DNA from: Ruegeria arenilitoris
GTDB lineage: Bacteria > Pseudomonadota > Alphaproteobacteria > Rhodobacterales > Rhodobacteraceae
Direction of reading: 5' to 3'
Length of the DNA: 64,000 nucleotides
NCBI RefSeq assembly: GCF_013035425.1
Contig: NZ_WQHX01000004.1
Location: 1 to 64,000 of the forward strand
The position numbers were made by a program, and so were the translations under genes. Shown here in pieces: positions 25,473 to 33,960 of the stretch. Numbering within the stretch: position 1 is the stretch's first letter; each line of letters opens with the position of its first letter. Under the pieces are notes generated by a model that saw only the letters and a program-made list of their open reading frames with translations, did not search any database and was not told the origin of the DNA.

Positions 25473-26300
25473 ATGACAAATCGGGTTTTCATCGTCGCCG
25501 CGTTCCTGACCGGAGTTCTGCTTACGCATCCGGATCATGTATTCGCCTGTGACGCAGCATGTCAGGCAGCCCGTAAGGCAGCAAATCCGCTTGCGGATAC
25601 AAAGGCGCTGATAACGGACAACACAATCGCATTCAGGACCGGCACAAATGACGATGACAGTTATAACTTTCAGCTGCAGCCGGTATATTCGGTTCCACTA
25701 GAGAATGCCTCGTTGGTGCTGCGCGGGATCATTCCCATTCAGGGCGTTCAACCAGGTGCGGTGCTACCGCCCGGTATAGTCGATCCATCTCCCGACGACG
25801 ATCTGACCTGGGGCATTGGCGATTCAACGGTACAGGCATTTTATGCGCCGACGCCCGGTGCAAGCGGGATTGCATTGGGATATGGGGTGCAGGTGTCCAT
25901 GCCGACCCACACGGATGACGCACTGGCAGGTGCAGGCTGGGGTGCGGGACCCGCGTTCGTGGTATTCGGGCAGGCAGGCGAACTTTCATGGGGTGCAGTT
26001 GTAGCCCACATGTGGGGCGAAGACGATTTCAGCGTAAGTATCCTTCAGCCCATTCTGAACTATGGGCTGGGCGAGGGTTGGTACATTGGGTACAATAACG
26101 TCATCTCCTACAACTGGAATTCCCCGGGAAATGACGAGGCGTGGGCCGTTCCGCTGGGTTTGACCGCGGGCAAGACGTCAATCATCAACGAGGCCAAGGG
26201 AATTGCCATGGATGTGAGCCTGGGGTACTATTTCTTAGAGCGTAGACCTGAAGGCGGTCCTGACAGACAAGTTAAAATTGGCCTCTCATTCTTTTTCTGA
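25473..26300 (+). CDS. Outer-membrane transporter-like beta-barrel
   Basis: 275 residues with signal peptide ending HVFACD and an early CDAACQAARKAANPLAD segment. Strands such as YNFQLQPVYSVPL, LVLRGIIPIQGVQPGAVLPP, VQVSMPTHTDDALAGAGW and the end KIGLSFFF fit a barrel of the phenol-degradation-transporter type; similar proteins have also been labelled neuromedin U in databases. AAGGGA precedes the ATG. It follows the amidohydrolase and ABM genes in the same direction, so uptake of a hydrophobic substrate for them is possible but unproven. Confidence 0.7.
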   Translation: MTNRVFIVAAFLTGVLLTHPDHVFACDAACQAARKAANPLADTKALITDNTIAFRTGTNDDDSYNFQLQPVYSVPLENASLVLRGIIPIQGVQPGAVLPPGIVDPSPDDDLTWGIGDSTVQAFYAPTPGASGIALGYGVQVSMPTHTDDALAGAGWGAGPAFVVFGQAGELSWGAVVAHMWGEDDFSVSILQPILNYGLGEGWYIGYNNVISYNWNSPGNDEAWAVPLGLTAGKTSIINEAKGIAMDVSLGYYFLERRPEGGPDRQVKIGLSFFF

Positions 26301-26427
26301 TTGGCAACAAAACACTGGATTTAAAAACGGATCAGATTCCAAAGCGATGAAGCGGAAAAAGCTGCAATGTGTGGTGTGCTTGAAAATATGCAGGGCCGAC
26401 TCGCAATCAAAGCATGGTGAAGCTACA

Positions 26428-27246
26428 ATGACTGGATGTAACCGGAACGCTGATATGACACGCAATGTACTTGCCCTGTTTGCATGCCTTTCGATCATTA
26501 CATGCCCTCATACCAGCTTTGCGGATGCTGTTCAGAATACGCCTGAATCTTCAGTTGGACGCGCCCCTTCAGGGGCACCAAGGATCAATCTTGACGCACG
26601 CGCAATTGATGCCTCGGCATTCTCGGGTGTTTCCGGCTTAAGGGGGACTAATCAGAAACACTTGGTCGTAAGTTGGAAAGAACTTTTGCCTCCGCTTACA
26701 TCGCTTGAAACTCCGTTTGCATCACTGTCTGCACCACAATTGGAAGCTATGCGAACACATGTGCGCTGGAAGACGTCCAGCGCACATAAGCGCTCAGATG
26801 AGAGCTTTATTGCGGAACACGATGCAGCAACCGCCCTTCTCGCAAAACACAAGATTGATGTGGAAAACCTCATGCGAGAGCGCCGAAAGATCATTGCCCA
26901 AAACAATACAAGTGGTCGTGGCCCAAACCATCATATTCTGGGCAAGACGATACTGATCCCAGGTTACATTGTTCCGCTCACGCTCGAAGGCGGTATGGTT
27001 ACCGAGTTTCTTCTGGTGCCGGTTGCCGGATCTTGCGTTCACACGCCGTCACCGCCGCCAAATCAGATCATTCATGTCGCTTATTCTAAGGGTGTCGAGT
27101 TCAGATCAATTTTTGACGCGTTTTGGATCGAAGGTGAGCTAAACGCTCAAGAACGGCTTAGTGATGTTTCTTTCTATGATGGTGCAGCGATAGTGGTTTC
27201 CAACTACAGCCTCGTCGCACGTGCCGTTCTTAAGTTCGATGGCTAA
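26428..27246 (+). CDS. DUF3299 exported protein
   Basis: About 272 residues from the ATG at 26428 (GGTGAAG upstream). An ATG at 26455 would give a neater signal peptide (MTRNVLALFACLSIITC...); the open frame back to 26278 overlaps the previous gene and is unlikely to be used. The C-terminal domain is DUF3299: SWKELLPPL early, then ILIPGYIVPLTLEGG, VTEFLLVPVAGSCVHTPSPP and PPPNQIIHVAY. This domain is common in periplasmic or lipoprotein partners of metal-related ABC systems; its function is unknown. Last member of the exported cluster started by the amidohydrolase. Confidence 0.75.
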   Translation: MTGCNRNADMTRNVLALFACLSIITCPHTSFADAVQNTPESSVGRAPSGAPRINLDARAIDASAFSGVSGLRGTNQKHLVVSWKELLPPLTSLETPFASLSAPQLEAMRTHVRWKTSSAHKRSDESFIAEHDAATALLAKHKIDVENLMRERRKIIAQNNTSGRGPNHHILGKTILIPGYIVPLTLEGGMVTEFLLVPVAGSCVHTPSPPPNQIIHVAYSKGVEFRSIFDAFWIEGELNAQERLSDVSFYDGAAIVVSNYSLVARAVLKFDG

Positions 27247-27533
27247 TTATTGGATATCTACGAAGGGTTTGTATCGCAAACTTTCGGGTCTAATTGATGG
27301 GCATGCGTAATCTGAAGTTTATTCCTGTTGAATAGTTTTCGAACAGGATTCAGAATGAACTTGTGAGCGATTTAGAGCCGCAAGGTAAACTATGTTGAAT
27401 CTACTCATAATGTCTGACCCTCCCCTTTGTTGGCAGCATTGAATCAGCGACTTACAACTCGATCAAACCAGAGTTTTTCAACGAAATATGTCCATTTTAC
27501 CGTAAACAACTGGACTTTGGGCTGTTCGGAAGC
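27247..27533. other. Non-coding interval before cassette 2
   Basis: The interval from the DUF3299 stop to the leader of cassette 2. TGGACTTTGGGCTGTTCGGA directly before the GCGGTACTG box parallels TGGACTTCCTGGCGGTTCAG before cassette 1, so conservation extends a little beyond the leader. The GTCATCTGA hairpin seen before copies 1 and 3 was not found here. No gene. Confidence 0.45.
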
Positions 27534-27585
27534 GGTACTGACGACGGTCAAGATTCGCCCGGAATAGCCGGGCTCCACTCAGTAC
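27534..27585 (+). promoter_or_regulatory. Conserved leader hairpin, cassette 2
   Basis: GGTACTG (27534-27540) and CAGTAC (27580-27585) enclose GCCCGG (27557-27562) pairing with CCGGGC (27568-27573) around the loop AATAG. The loop differs from that of copy 1 (GATCA) while the stem is identical. Confidence 0.6.
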
Positions 27586-27626
27586 AGGGCGCAGGAACAG
27601 CCTGTGTCCGTTAAGTGGAGACATCT

Positions 27627-27881
27627 ATGACGACTTCATCTGAATCAGGAATCGAATCGCCATCAACCAAACCGTCCGGCAACAATTTGACGCGTCATCA
27701 ACAGCTGCAGAAACTGCTTTCCCGCAAGTCTGGTGCCACGATTGCGCAGATTCAGAACGCCTTTGGCTGGCAACCGCATTCTGCGCGCGCAGCGATTTCG
27801 ATGATGCGCAAGGCGGGACATATTGTCGAGCGATCAGGATCTGCCAAAAATACGGTCTACCAGATCGTGAAGAGGGTGTGA
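27627..27881 (+). CDS. DUF3489 small helix-turn-helix protein, cassette 2
   Basis: 84 residues from the ATG at 27627 with GTGGAG 6 bases upstream. Core SGATIAQIQNAFGWQPHSAR is nearly identical to copy 1; the first ~20 residues are different and Ser/Thr/Asn-rich. It overlaps the next start (GTGA). The role is inferred from linkage only: DNA-binding accessory of the recombinase. Confidence 0.8.
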   Translation: MTTSSESGIESPSTKPSGNNLTRHQQLQKLLSRKSGATIAQIQNAFGWQPHSARAAISMMRKAGHIVERSGSAKNTVYQIVKRV

Positions 27882-28303
27882 TCGCCATGGATGCTACGCA
27901 CGCGGAGAGTGACCTTGCGAAGGTATTTTGTGACATTGAACATCTGGACCGCCCCGGCTGCCTTGATCAGTGGCGGGAAGTGTTTGGTCGACCTCCGCCA
28001 AAATACGTGTCCCCACAATTTATGAAACGGGTACTGATCTGGGAGCATCAGAACCGGGAACTGGGTGGGTTGTCTGTGAGGACAGAACGTCGACTGCAGA
28101 ACATCGCGTTGGGAAAAGCACCACCAACTGCTCTGAAACCGGGATCACATCTGGTGCGGGAGTGGAATGGGCGTACCTATCAGGTTGAAGTGGTCGATGG
28201 TGGTTTCCTTATGGACGGTAAGATGTGGCGCTCCCTGTCAGCCATCGCAAAGCACATTACCGGAGCGCACTGGTCAGGCCCGCGCTTCTTCGGGGTTCAG
28301 TGA
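27878..28303 (+). CDS. DUF2924 protein, cassette 2
   Basis: 141 residues using GTG at 27878, which mirrors the 4-base overlap of copy 1; ATG at 27887 is an alternative. The family signature is intact (LVREWNGRTYQVEVVDGGFL, SAIAKHITG, GPRFFGVQ). The N-terminal half (VFGRPPPKYVSPQFMKRVLI) is also close to copy 1. The stop overlaps the recombinase ATG by one base. Confidence 0.8.
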   Translation: MIAMDATHAESDLAKVFCDIEHLDRPGCLDQWREVFGRPPPKYVSPQFMKRVLIWEHQNRELGGLSVRTERRLQNIALGKAPPTALKPGSHLVREWNGRTYQVEVVDGGFLMDGKMWRSLSAIAKHITGAHWSGPRFFGVQ

Positions 28304-29931
28304 TGCGTCGTATCCGCTGCGCCATTTACACTCGTAAGAGTTCGGAGGAGGGGTTGGAACAGGATTTCAACTCACTCGATGCCCAGCGGGAAGCCTGCGA
28401 AGCTTATGTCACCAGCCAGAAGCACGAGGGTTGGGAGCTTCTGCCGGATCACTTTGATGATGGCGGCATCTCGGGTGGTCATCTTGACCGCCCGGCGTTG
28501 CAGCGGCTGATGAGGGCCGTCGACGAGAAACACGTGGATCAGATTGTTGTCTACAAGATCGACCGGCTCACGCGTTCACTGGCGGACTTCGCCAAACTGG
28601 TCGAGCGCCTTGATGCGGCGGACGCGTCTTTCGTGTCCGTTACTCAGTCCTTCAATACGTCTACCAGTATGGGGCGCCTTACACTCAACGTTTTGCTCAG
28701 CTTCGCTCAGTTCGAACGCGAAGTCACTGCTGAACGTATCCGGGACAAGATCGCAGCCTCAAAACGCAAAGGCCTGTGGATGGGCGGGAATGTTCCGCTT
28801 GGGTATCAGGCAGATGGGCGAACGTTGAAAATCGATAATGAAGAAGCTGAGGTCATCAGGGCGCTCTACGATCTCTATCTGGAACATCAATCCATTCGTG
28901 ATGTGAAAGAACAGGCCGAGGCACTTGGGCTCCGTTCACGCCACCGGGAAAGCCCGGGCGGGCGTGTGACGGGCGGTACGTTTTTTGACCGCGGTCACAT
29001 CCATCACCTGCTCAGTAATCCAATCTATGCTGGTCGCATCCGACATAAGGCTCAGACCTACGAGGGGCAGCATCCTGCAATCATTGACCCGGAAACCTGG
29101 AGCCGCGTACAACAACTTTTGATGGATGGGGCGGCCAAGGAGAGGGGCACTAAGCAGAAGGCGAAGCGATCATTGCTGGCAGGAAAGCTCTTTGATGAGA
29201 CTGGAGATCGGTTGACACCCAGTCATAGCCGAAAGAATGGTAAACGTCTGCGTTACTACATCTCCAGACGCCTGGTGACTGACCGCAGCCAGAAGCATCC
29301 GGATGCGTGGCGGTTGCCAGCAGACCAGCTCGAATACCTTCTGGCCGAAGTAGTTAGACAACATTTGAGCCAACCAGACGCCGTGGCATCAATGGCACGG
29401 GGCATGTCAGCGGCCGATATTGCTTCAGCAGCGGAGCATCTCGGAGATAATCGGTCTGTCGGGAATTGCCTGGGCCTGATTGCGCGGGCAGACATACGAC
29501 AGGGGTCTCTGACCATGCAACTGGATCTCCTGGCACTGGCCCGAATGGTCGATTGCAGGGCGGATCAGGTCGATGCAATGGAGCTATCGATCGAAGCGCC
29601 ATTCCGGATGCGCCGTAGAGGTGTGGAGCTGAAACTGCATCTTGGCGATGCACCGCCTGAGATCGATCAAACATTAGCGCGTAACATCATCAAGGCGCGT
29701 CATTGGTTGGCGATGATTGTGGATGGCAGAACGTTCTCTGAAATCGCTGAAACGGAAGGCACCTCCAAACGCCGGGTGCAGGATGTAGTCGATCTGGCAA
29801 TGCTGGCGCCTGATATTCTGGATGCCGTCGCTGCGGGCGAGCAACCTGATGGCCTGACAACGGACTACTTGATCAAGTCGGGATTCCCGGCGATCTGGTC
29901 AGATCAGCACAAGCAATTCTCTGCTATCTGA
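28303..29931 (+). CDS. Large serine recombinase, cassette 2
   Basis: 542 residues from the ATG at 28303. Catalytic YTRKSSEEG (Ser13/Ser14), DRLTRSLADF, recombinase domain (VPLGYQADGRTLKI; NPIYAGRIRHKA), a cysteine-free ribbon-like segment and C-terminal helix-turn-helix (FSEIAETEGTSKRRVQDVV) are all present, so it appears intact. Differences from copy 1 cluster in the middle coiled or DNA-contacting part (residues ~200-230 and ~370-430), where specificity of large serine recombinases is usually set. Confidence 0.9.
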   Translation: MRRIRCAIYTRKSSEEGLEQDFNSLDAQREACEAYVTSQKHEGWELLPDHFDDGGISGGHLDRPALQRLMRAVDEKHVDQIVVYKIDRLTRSLADFAKLVERLDAADASFVSVTQSFNTSTSMGRLTLNVLLSFAQFEREVTAERIRDKIAASKRKGLWMGGNVPLGYQADGRTLKIDNEEAEVIRALYDLYLEHQSIRDVKEQAEALGLRSRHRESPGGRVTGGTFFDRGHIHHLLSNPIYAGRIRHKAQTYEGQHPAIIDPETWSRVQQLLMDGAAKERGTKQKAKRSLLAGKLFDETGDRLTPSHSRKNGKRLRYYISRRLVTDRSQKHPDAWRLPADQLEYLLAEVVRQHLSQPDAVASMARGMSAADIASAAEHLGDNRSVGNCLGLIARADIRQGSLTMQLDLLALARMVDCRADQVDAMELSIEAPFRMRRRGVELKLHLGDAPPEIDQTLARNIIKARHWLAMIVDGRTFSEIAETEGTSKRRVQDVVDLAMLAPDILDAVAAGEQPDGLTTDYLIKSGFPAIWSDQHKQFSAI

Positions 29932-29950
29932 TCTACAGACTCTTCCAGAG

Positions 29951-30005
29951 CCACCAAACTCGTACCGTCGGAATCGCGAGCTGAGACTGCGGCCGGAAAT
30001 CGACC
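29951..30005 (+). repeat. Conserved right-end motif, cassette 2
   Basis: CCAAACTCGTACCGTCGGAA and the following GAGACTGCGG-type sequence match the motif after the copy-1 recombinase (4916-4968). It begins 20 bases after the stop, as in copy 1. GTACCG is again inverted relative to the leader CGGTAC. Confidence 0.6.
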
Positions 30006-30155
30006 ATAGTTGCGCTCACGTTCGGGTCTCAGCTCAAAGCGCTAAAATCTAAGCTGCTGAAAATTAGCCACAATCGGCGGTCAATTATTCAGTGCGTGGT
30101 TTTAGGAAAAATCATGGCTGTGCTTGCAGTCCTGAGCTATCCAGTCTCGCCAATT

Positions 30156-30345
30156 TTCCCTGCTAACAGGGAATTAACAGGGAAAATGTTAAGTTTTCGG
30201 CGCAATTTCGATATGAGGCCGTGAATTCGGTCAATAATATCAATGCGTAAGAACAAAATTCCCTAAAGGCAAAAACAGGGAATTTTTCCGGTCTAGCAGG
30301 GAATAAAAAACTGCAATCAGGGAATTTTGCTGGCTGAGCAGGGAG
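30156..30345. repeat. CAGGGAA iterons, four at exact 21-base spacing
   Basis: CAGGGAA occurs at 30167, 30178, 30276, 30297 and 30318, with CAGGGAG at 30339; the last four starts are each exactly 21 bases apart. An inverted TTCCCTG at 30156-30162 pairs with the first unit around CTAA. The 21-base period (two helical turns) in AT-rich DNA resembles iterons of a replication or partition protein. The period is also seven codons, so translated frames appear repetitive. Confidence 0.6.
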
Positions 30346-30400
30346 CAATCCAAAAACACCCAATTCATTCCGCGTAAGCTGGCTCAGCATTTGGAAAATA

Positions 30401-30418
30401 TAGTATTTGAAAATACTA
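30401..30418. promoter_or_regulatory. Perfect palindrome upstream of the ParB-like gene
   Basis: TAGTATTT and AAATACTA are exact reverse complements separated by GA, 94 bases before the ParB-like start. It is a likely operator for a dimeric repressor, possibly autoregulation. Confidence 0.45.
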
Positions 30419-30511
30419 ATGAACACTGTATGTTGTGTTTCACTGATCAAGGAGAAAAAAGTTTGGGCGCTGTGAAGGCGCCTGTAAATTTAATTCTTCT
30501 TGGGAGGTCCC

Positions 30512-31384
30512 ATGAAAGATAGGCTGAAACAGGGAACTGACTGCCAGTCAGCTTCTGTCGAAAAAACTCTAGCAGTTGAGCCCGAACTCCTGAAGGTAGA
30601 GCCGCTGCCGATATCCGATCTGCGGCCCTACAGCCGCAATCCGAAAAGGCACAGCAAACAGCAGATCCGACAAATAGCGTCGAGCATTGAGGCTAATGGT
30701 TTCATTGTCCCCATCGTCGTTGACGACAAAAACGTCATAATTGCCGGACACGGACGGTATAGGGCAGCAAAAAAACTTGGGTTGAAAGCGGTGCCTGTCA
30801 CTCGCGTGAAGCATTTGACCGAAGCGCAAGTGCGGGCTTATCGCCTCGCGGACAACAAGATCGCTGAGAACGCCACATGGGATGCAGACCTGCTGACGAT
30901 CGAGTTGAACGGCATCCTTGATCTGGACGTCAATTTTGATCTTGAACTCACCGGTTTTGATACCGGTGAAATCGACATCCACCTCGGGATCGGCGACGTA
31001 GAAGGTGGCGAAACGGTTCCGGCACCAGAACATGACCGCCCGGCGACAAGCCGCGCTGGCGACGTTTGGGCTATTGGGGATCACCGTCTGATTTGCGGCG
31101 ATGCGCTCGACCCGGATACCTACATCTCTCTGATGGATTTCCAACAAGCGCAGATGACCTTCACGGATCCTGAAGACGACGCCGTCACAGTGTCCACCTT
31201 CATCAAGAGCAGCCATAAGCCCGGGTCAATCGTGGCTGCCGCGTCCGCCTTCCAGAAGCATGCAAAAACTGCGACGCCAGCCGGACAAAACACCGCGCCT
31301 GTATTCTTCGACATAAACGGCTGGGTCCCATATCAAAGAGCCATAGGCGAAAACCCAAAGGTCTTGATCCCATCGACCAGCTAG
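30512..31384 (+). CDS. ParB-like domain/DNA methyltransferase, truncated and fused to antisense chaC
   Basis: 290 residues from the ATG at 30512 (GGAGG five bases upstream). Residues ~30-110 are a ParB/Srx-type domain (LRPYSRNPKRHSKQQIRQIA; VIIAGHGRYRAAKKLG), followed by the linker seen in ParB-methyltransferase fusions and the opening of an adenine/cytosine-N4 methylase (RAGDVWAIGDHRLICGDALD). The catalytic motif should read DPPYN but the sequence is FTDP and then EDDAVTV. From ~31166 the frame reads the antisense of a chaC gene. The methylase is therefore dead; the ParB part could still be made. Intact relatives are phage/island orphan methylases. Confidence 0.75.
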   Translation: MKDRLKQGTDCQSASVEKTLAVEPELLKVEPLPISDLRPYSRNPKRHSKQQIRQIASSIEANGFIVPIVVDDKNVIIAGHGRYRAAKKLGLKAVPVTRVKHLTEAQVRAYRLADNKIAENATWDADLLTIELNGILDLDVNFDLELTGFDTGEIDIHLGIGDVEGGETVPAPEHDRPATSRAGDVWAIGDHRLICGDALDPDTYISLMDFQQAQMTFTDPEDDAVTVSTFIKSSHKPGSIVAAASAFQKHAKTATPAGQNTAPVFFDINGWVPYQRAIGENPKVLIPSTS

Positions 31385-31573
31385 CACAGCTTGCCTATTG
31401 GCTTCCCTGTCGTCGTGATCCATGCGCCATCCTGCAGGCCATCCCTCTTCCTCGGCTTGCTGGTCCAGTTCAGCGAAGCGTTCAAGGCCGAAACGCATCT
31501 CAGAGCAGTCTGGAGGAGTAATTAAACCGCGAAGCGCAGGAGTATGCTGAAAAACATGTTCGGGGAAAGGCAT
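31166..31573 (-). pseudogene. chaC: Broken chaC (gamma-glutamylcyclotransferase) gene
   Basis: From 31573 the minus strand encodes LWVFAYGSLIWDPAVYVEEY, GVLSGWRRSFCMLL and EGGRGSHD, the N-terminal signature of ChaC glutathione-specific gamma-glutamylcyclotransferase. A TGA (31226-31228) interrupts it, but the same frame continues as PGLMAALDEGGHCDGVVFRI, the expected next block. At about 31166-31172 chaC sequence ends and methyltransferase sequence (antisense) begins. The gene thus has both an internal stop and a lost C terminus including catalytic residues. It is not functional. Confidence 0.75.
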
Positions 31574-31836
31574 GGAGTGGTCTTATTGATTGTTGGGCGC
31601 GACAACCACAGTAGAGTGCTTTGCTGCGATCCGTCGAACAAAATGCGTCCCGAAAAGGCTGTTTCTATTGAGAGCAGACACTCGCGACAACTAACGGAAT
31701 GACCGAGTTGCGGACGAAGCCGCCGTTAGCCGCACCGCAGCACCTTTGACCTGCATGAACGACCGCTTCGCGGATAAATCGGTCGGTCAATGGAGCAACA
31801 GATCCGAAATAATCAAAAAGTTTTCAAATCGTTCGT

Positions 31837-33960
31837 TCATTTACTTTGAAATCTGTACACGCCGTCCCAGTCTGAGTCCGGAGGTTGCGAGATGAAGCCA
31901 TTGCATCGATCAATAAATGTGTCGACGAGAAGCTCGTTTTTTTCCAACTGTCTATGCTTTTCAAATGCGTTCAATGCATCTTGCCAAGCTGCCGACCGGT
32001 ACAAAGAATAACACGTCTCCCAACTGTCAACTTCGCGTTTCAGCGCGTCACTCACATTGGCCCCGTTTTCACATACGAGTTCATAGATGCGGCTGGGGTT
32101 GCTGGTTCCCAAAGGTATGACAATGTCAATTTCACGCAACAAGAACTCGCTCTCGACATGACAAGCAACGGCTTCCGAGACAAGTATTCTGGTTCCATAG
32201 ACTTTATTTAAGCCTTCCAACCTCGAAGCAAAGTTCACGGCTGCCCCCAGCGCCGTATATTGCAGCCTTGATTGTGAGCCAACGTTTCCAACGACCACAG
32301 GACCAGTATGCAGTCCGAAACGCGTATGGAGCGGACGCAAAGGTGAGGTTCCTTGTTCAGAGTTGAGGTGCTCTTCGGCGCGCAAACAAGCCAGCGCCGC
32401 CCGGCACGCATGATTTGGATGATCAGGGTCATCAATTGGAGCATTCCAAAGCGCCATGATGGCGTCTCCGATGTACTTATCGACGGTACCAAAATTTGAA
32501 GAAATTTCTTCCTCCATAGCCTCGAAATATTCAGATAACGCGGGCATAAGGATTTCCGGTTCAAGCCCTTCTGTTTGAGAGGTGAATCCCTGAAGATCAG
32601 TGAACATGAGCGTCACTTCCTGCGAGTTACCCCCGACCCCAATTCTCTCCGCTTTTGAAACGATGGAACGAACCAACTCTTTCGGGACGTAAGCGCCAAA
32701 ACTGGACAGACCGGCCTTCATGCTCGCAATCGCGGCTTCCAGCTCTGCAACCTCCTGAATATTCGACTTTAAGTTCAGATCATCGCCTAGTTCGAAATTG
32801 CTGACCTTTCGAGCTTCTGTTGTAACTCTACCCAGGCTCTTGCTTAGAACACGAGCCACAAAGAAAGTGAAAGCTACCGCCACTACCATTGCCAGCCCGC
32901 CGAATTGCAAAGCACGCGTTGTCGTTCGTTGTATGCCCCCAACAAGCTCTTCCTCTGGCACTGTTAACCCAAGCGTCGGCTGGGCCCCGAAAATCTCTGG
33001 AATAGGCGCAACAGAGGCTATGTGCTTACGCGCATCTGAGGGGGAAACGAAGTTGAAGAATTCTTGTTGGTTGGCCTGCCATTGGCTCACAGCACTGGCA
33101 ACAACCCTGTTGTCCATTTCGATTTGCTCATTTGGATTGGCACTCACAAAACGCGCCATCCCATCGTCGGAACGTGTGCTTGTATAGGCGAGTAGCCGGC
33201 CCTCTCGGTCCATCATGAAGGCGAGGCCGTGATCTCCAATCCGAATATCGTTTAGAATTTGCGAAAGAGCCGACATTGTCATGTCGAGCGCAACCACGCC
33301 CATCAGTTTGCCTGTGTTGTCAAACACGCTCTTAGAGAAGGTAACGCCCGCATTGCCTGTACTTTCAAACAGGTAGAGCGGCGTTATGTATATTTCGGAA
33401 TGCTCTATCGCCCCGCGATACCAAGGACGCGAACGTGGGTCATATTTGGTGCCTCGGCTGAGAAATGGTTTTGGGGGTTCGTGTTTCTCTGACCAGTAAT
33501 ATGTCTCCAAACGAGTGTCCGCTTGGTCCGAAATAATGCGCTGCACGCGGTTGACACCCTCGGGCACCGGCCTTTGATCAGGGCCGAAAACGCGCCAGTC
33601 ACTCGGAATATTGATATTCTGATAGAAGTCTCCAGATTGCTCTTCCGCAAAATACAATCCGTAATAGTGCTCCTTACCTTGGATCTGCGAGTATAGAACA
33701 TCCAAACCAACAAGCGAGTTTGCTTGTTCAGGAAAATTCGACAGAAATACGGACGCGGAAGACACGACATTTCCGGCACCGCGAATGACAGTCAGCATAT
33801 CTTCAACTGACCGCGCTCTGGCCGCTGCCATCTGTTTTTGTGCCGTATGAACGGCAAGTTGCTTGTTACCGAAATACAGAATGGCTACAAGCATCGTGGT
33901 TACGCACAATGTAAGTAGCGTGAATACCGTCGCGACGCCGATGTGTAGACGAATTTTCAT
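31837..33960 (-). CDS. Cache-domain class III adenylate/guanylate cyclase
   Basis: 707 residues. TM1 near the N terminus (GVATVFTLLTLCVTTMLVAI), an extracytoplasmic dCache-type sensor of ~300 residues (RPWYRGAIEHSE, GVVALDMTMSALSQIL), TM2 (GGLAMVVAVAFTFFVARVLS), a HAMP-like linker and a cyclase domain at ~445-620. Metal aspartates are in MFTDLQGFT and YIGDAIMALW, and the substrate lysine is in DKYIG. NFASR keeps the transition-state Asn and Arg. The usual GDAVN is GAAVN here. It should sense a small periplasmic molecule and make cAMP (or cGMP). It stands alone between the chaC remnant and cassette 3. Confidence 0.85.
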   Translation of the reverse strand: MKIRLHIGVATVFTLLTLCVTTMLVAILYFGNKQLAVHTAQKQMAAARARSVEDMLTVIRGAGNVVSSASVFLSNFPEQANSLVGLDVLYSQIQGKEHYYGLYFAEEQSGDFYQNINIPSDWRVFGPDQRPVPEGVNRVQRIISDQADTRLETYYWSEKHEPPKPFLSRGTKYDPRSRPWYRGAIEHSEIYITPLYLFESTGNAGVTFSKSVFDNTGKLMGVVALDMTMSALSQILNDIRIGDHGLAFMMDREGRLLAYTSTRSDDGMARFVSANPNEQIEMDNRVVASAVSQWQANQQEFFNFVSPSDARKHIASVAPIPEIFGAQPTLGLTVPEEELVGGIQRTTTRALQFGGLAMVVAVAFTFFVARVLSKSLGRVTTEARKVSNFELGDDLNLKSNIQEVAELEAAIASMKAGLSSFGAYVPKELVRSIVSKAERIGVGGNSQEVTLMFTDLQGFTSQTEGLEPEILMPALSEYFEAMEEEISSNFGTVDKYIGDAIMALWNAPIDDPDHPNHACRAALACLRAEEHLNSEQGTSPLRPLHTRFGLHTGPVVVGNVGSQSRLQYTALGAAVNFASRLEGLNKVYGTRILVSEAVACHVESEFLLREIDIVIPLGTSNPSRIYELVCENGANVSDALKREVDSWETCYSLYRSAAWQDALNAFEKHRQLEKNELLVDTFIDRCNGFISQPPDSDWDGVYRFQSK

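Larger units (their letters stand above)
27534..30005 (+). mobile_element. Serine-recombinase cassette, copy 2
   Basis: Left leader (GGTACTG 27534-27540, hairpin, CAGTAC 27580-27585), DUF3489, DUF2924 and recombinase genes, and right-end motif 29951-30005. The recombinase is very close to copy 1 over most of its length, with the same 542-residue size. Right of it lies AT-rich iteron DNA. Unlike copy 1 it has no clear terminator after the trio: the stem after the right motif is degraded (CGGCCGG...CGACCA). Confidence 0.6.

Noticed and set aside
30276..30345. Possible CRISPR array
   Set aside because: Conserved part is only ~8 bases with a 21-base period; no spacers of normal length and no cas genes.
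30163..30450. 95-codon minus-strand frame through the iterons
   Set aside because: Its apparent repeats arise because the 21-base period equals seven codons; no ribosome-binding site or family resemblance.
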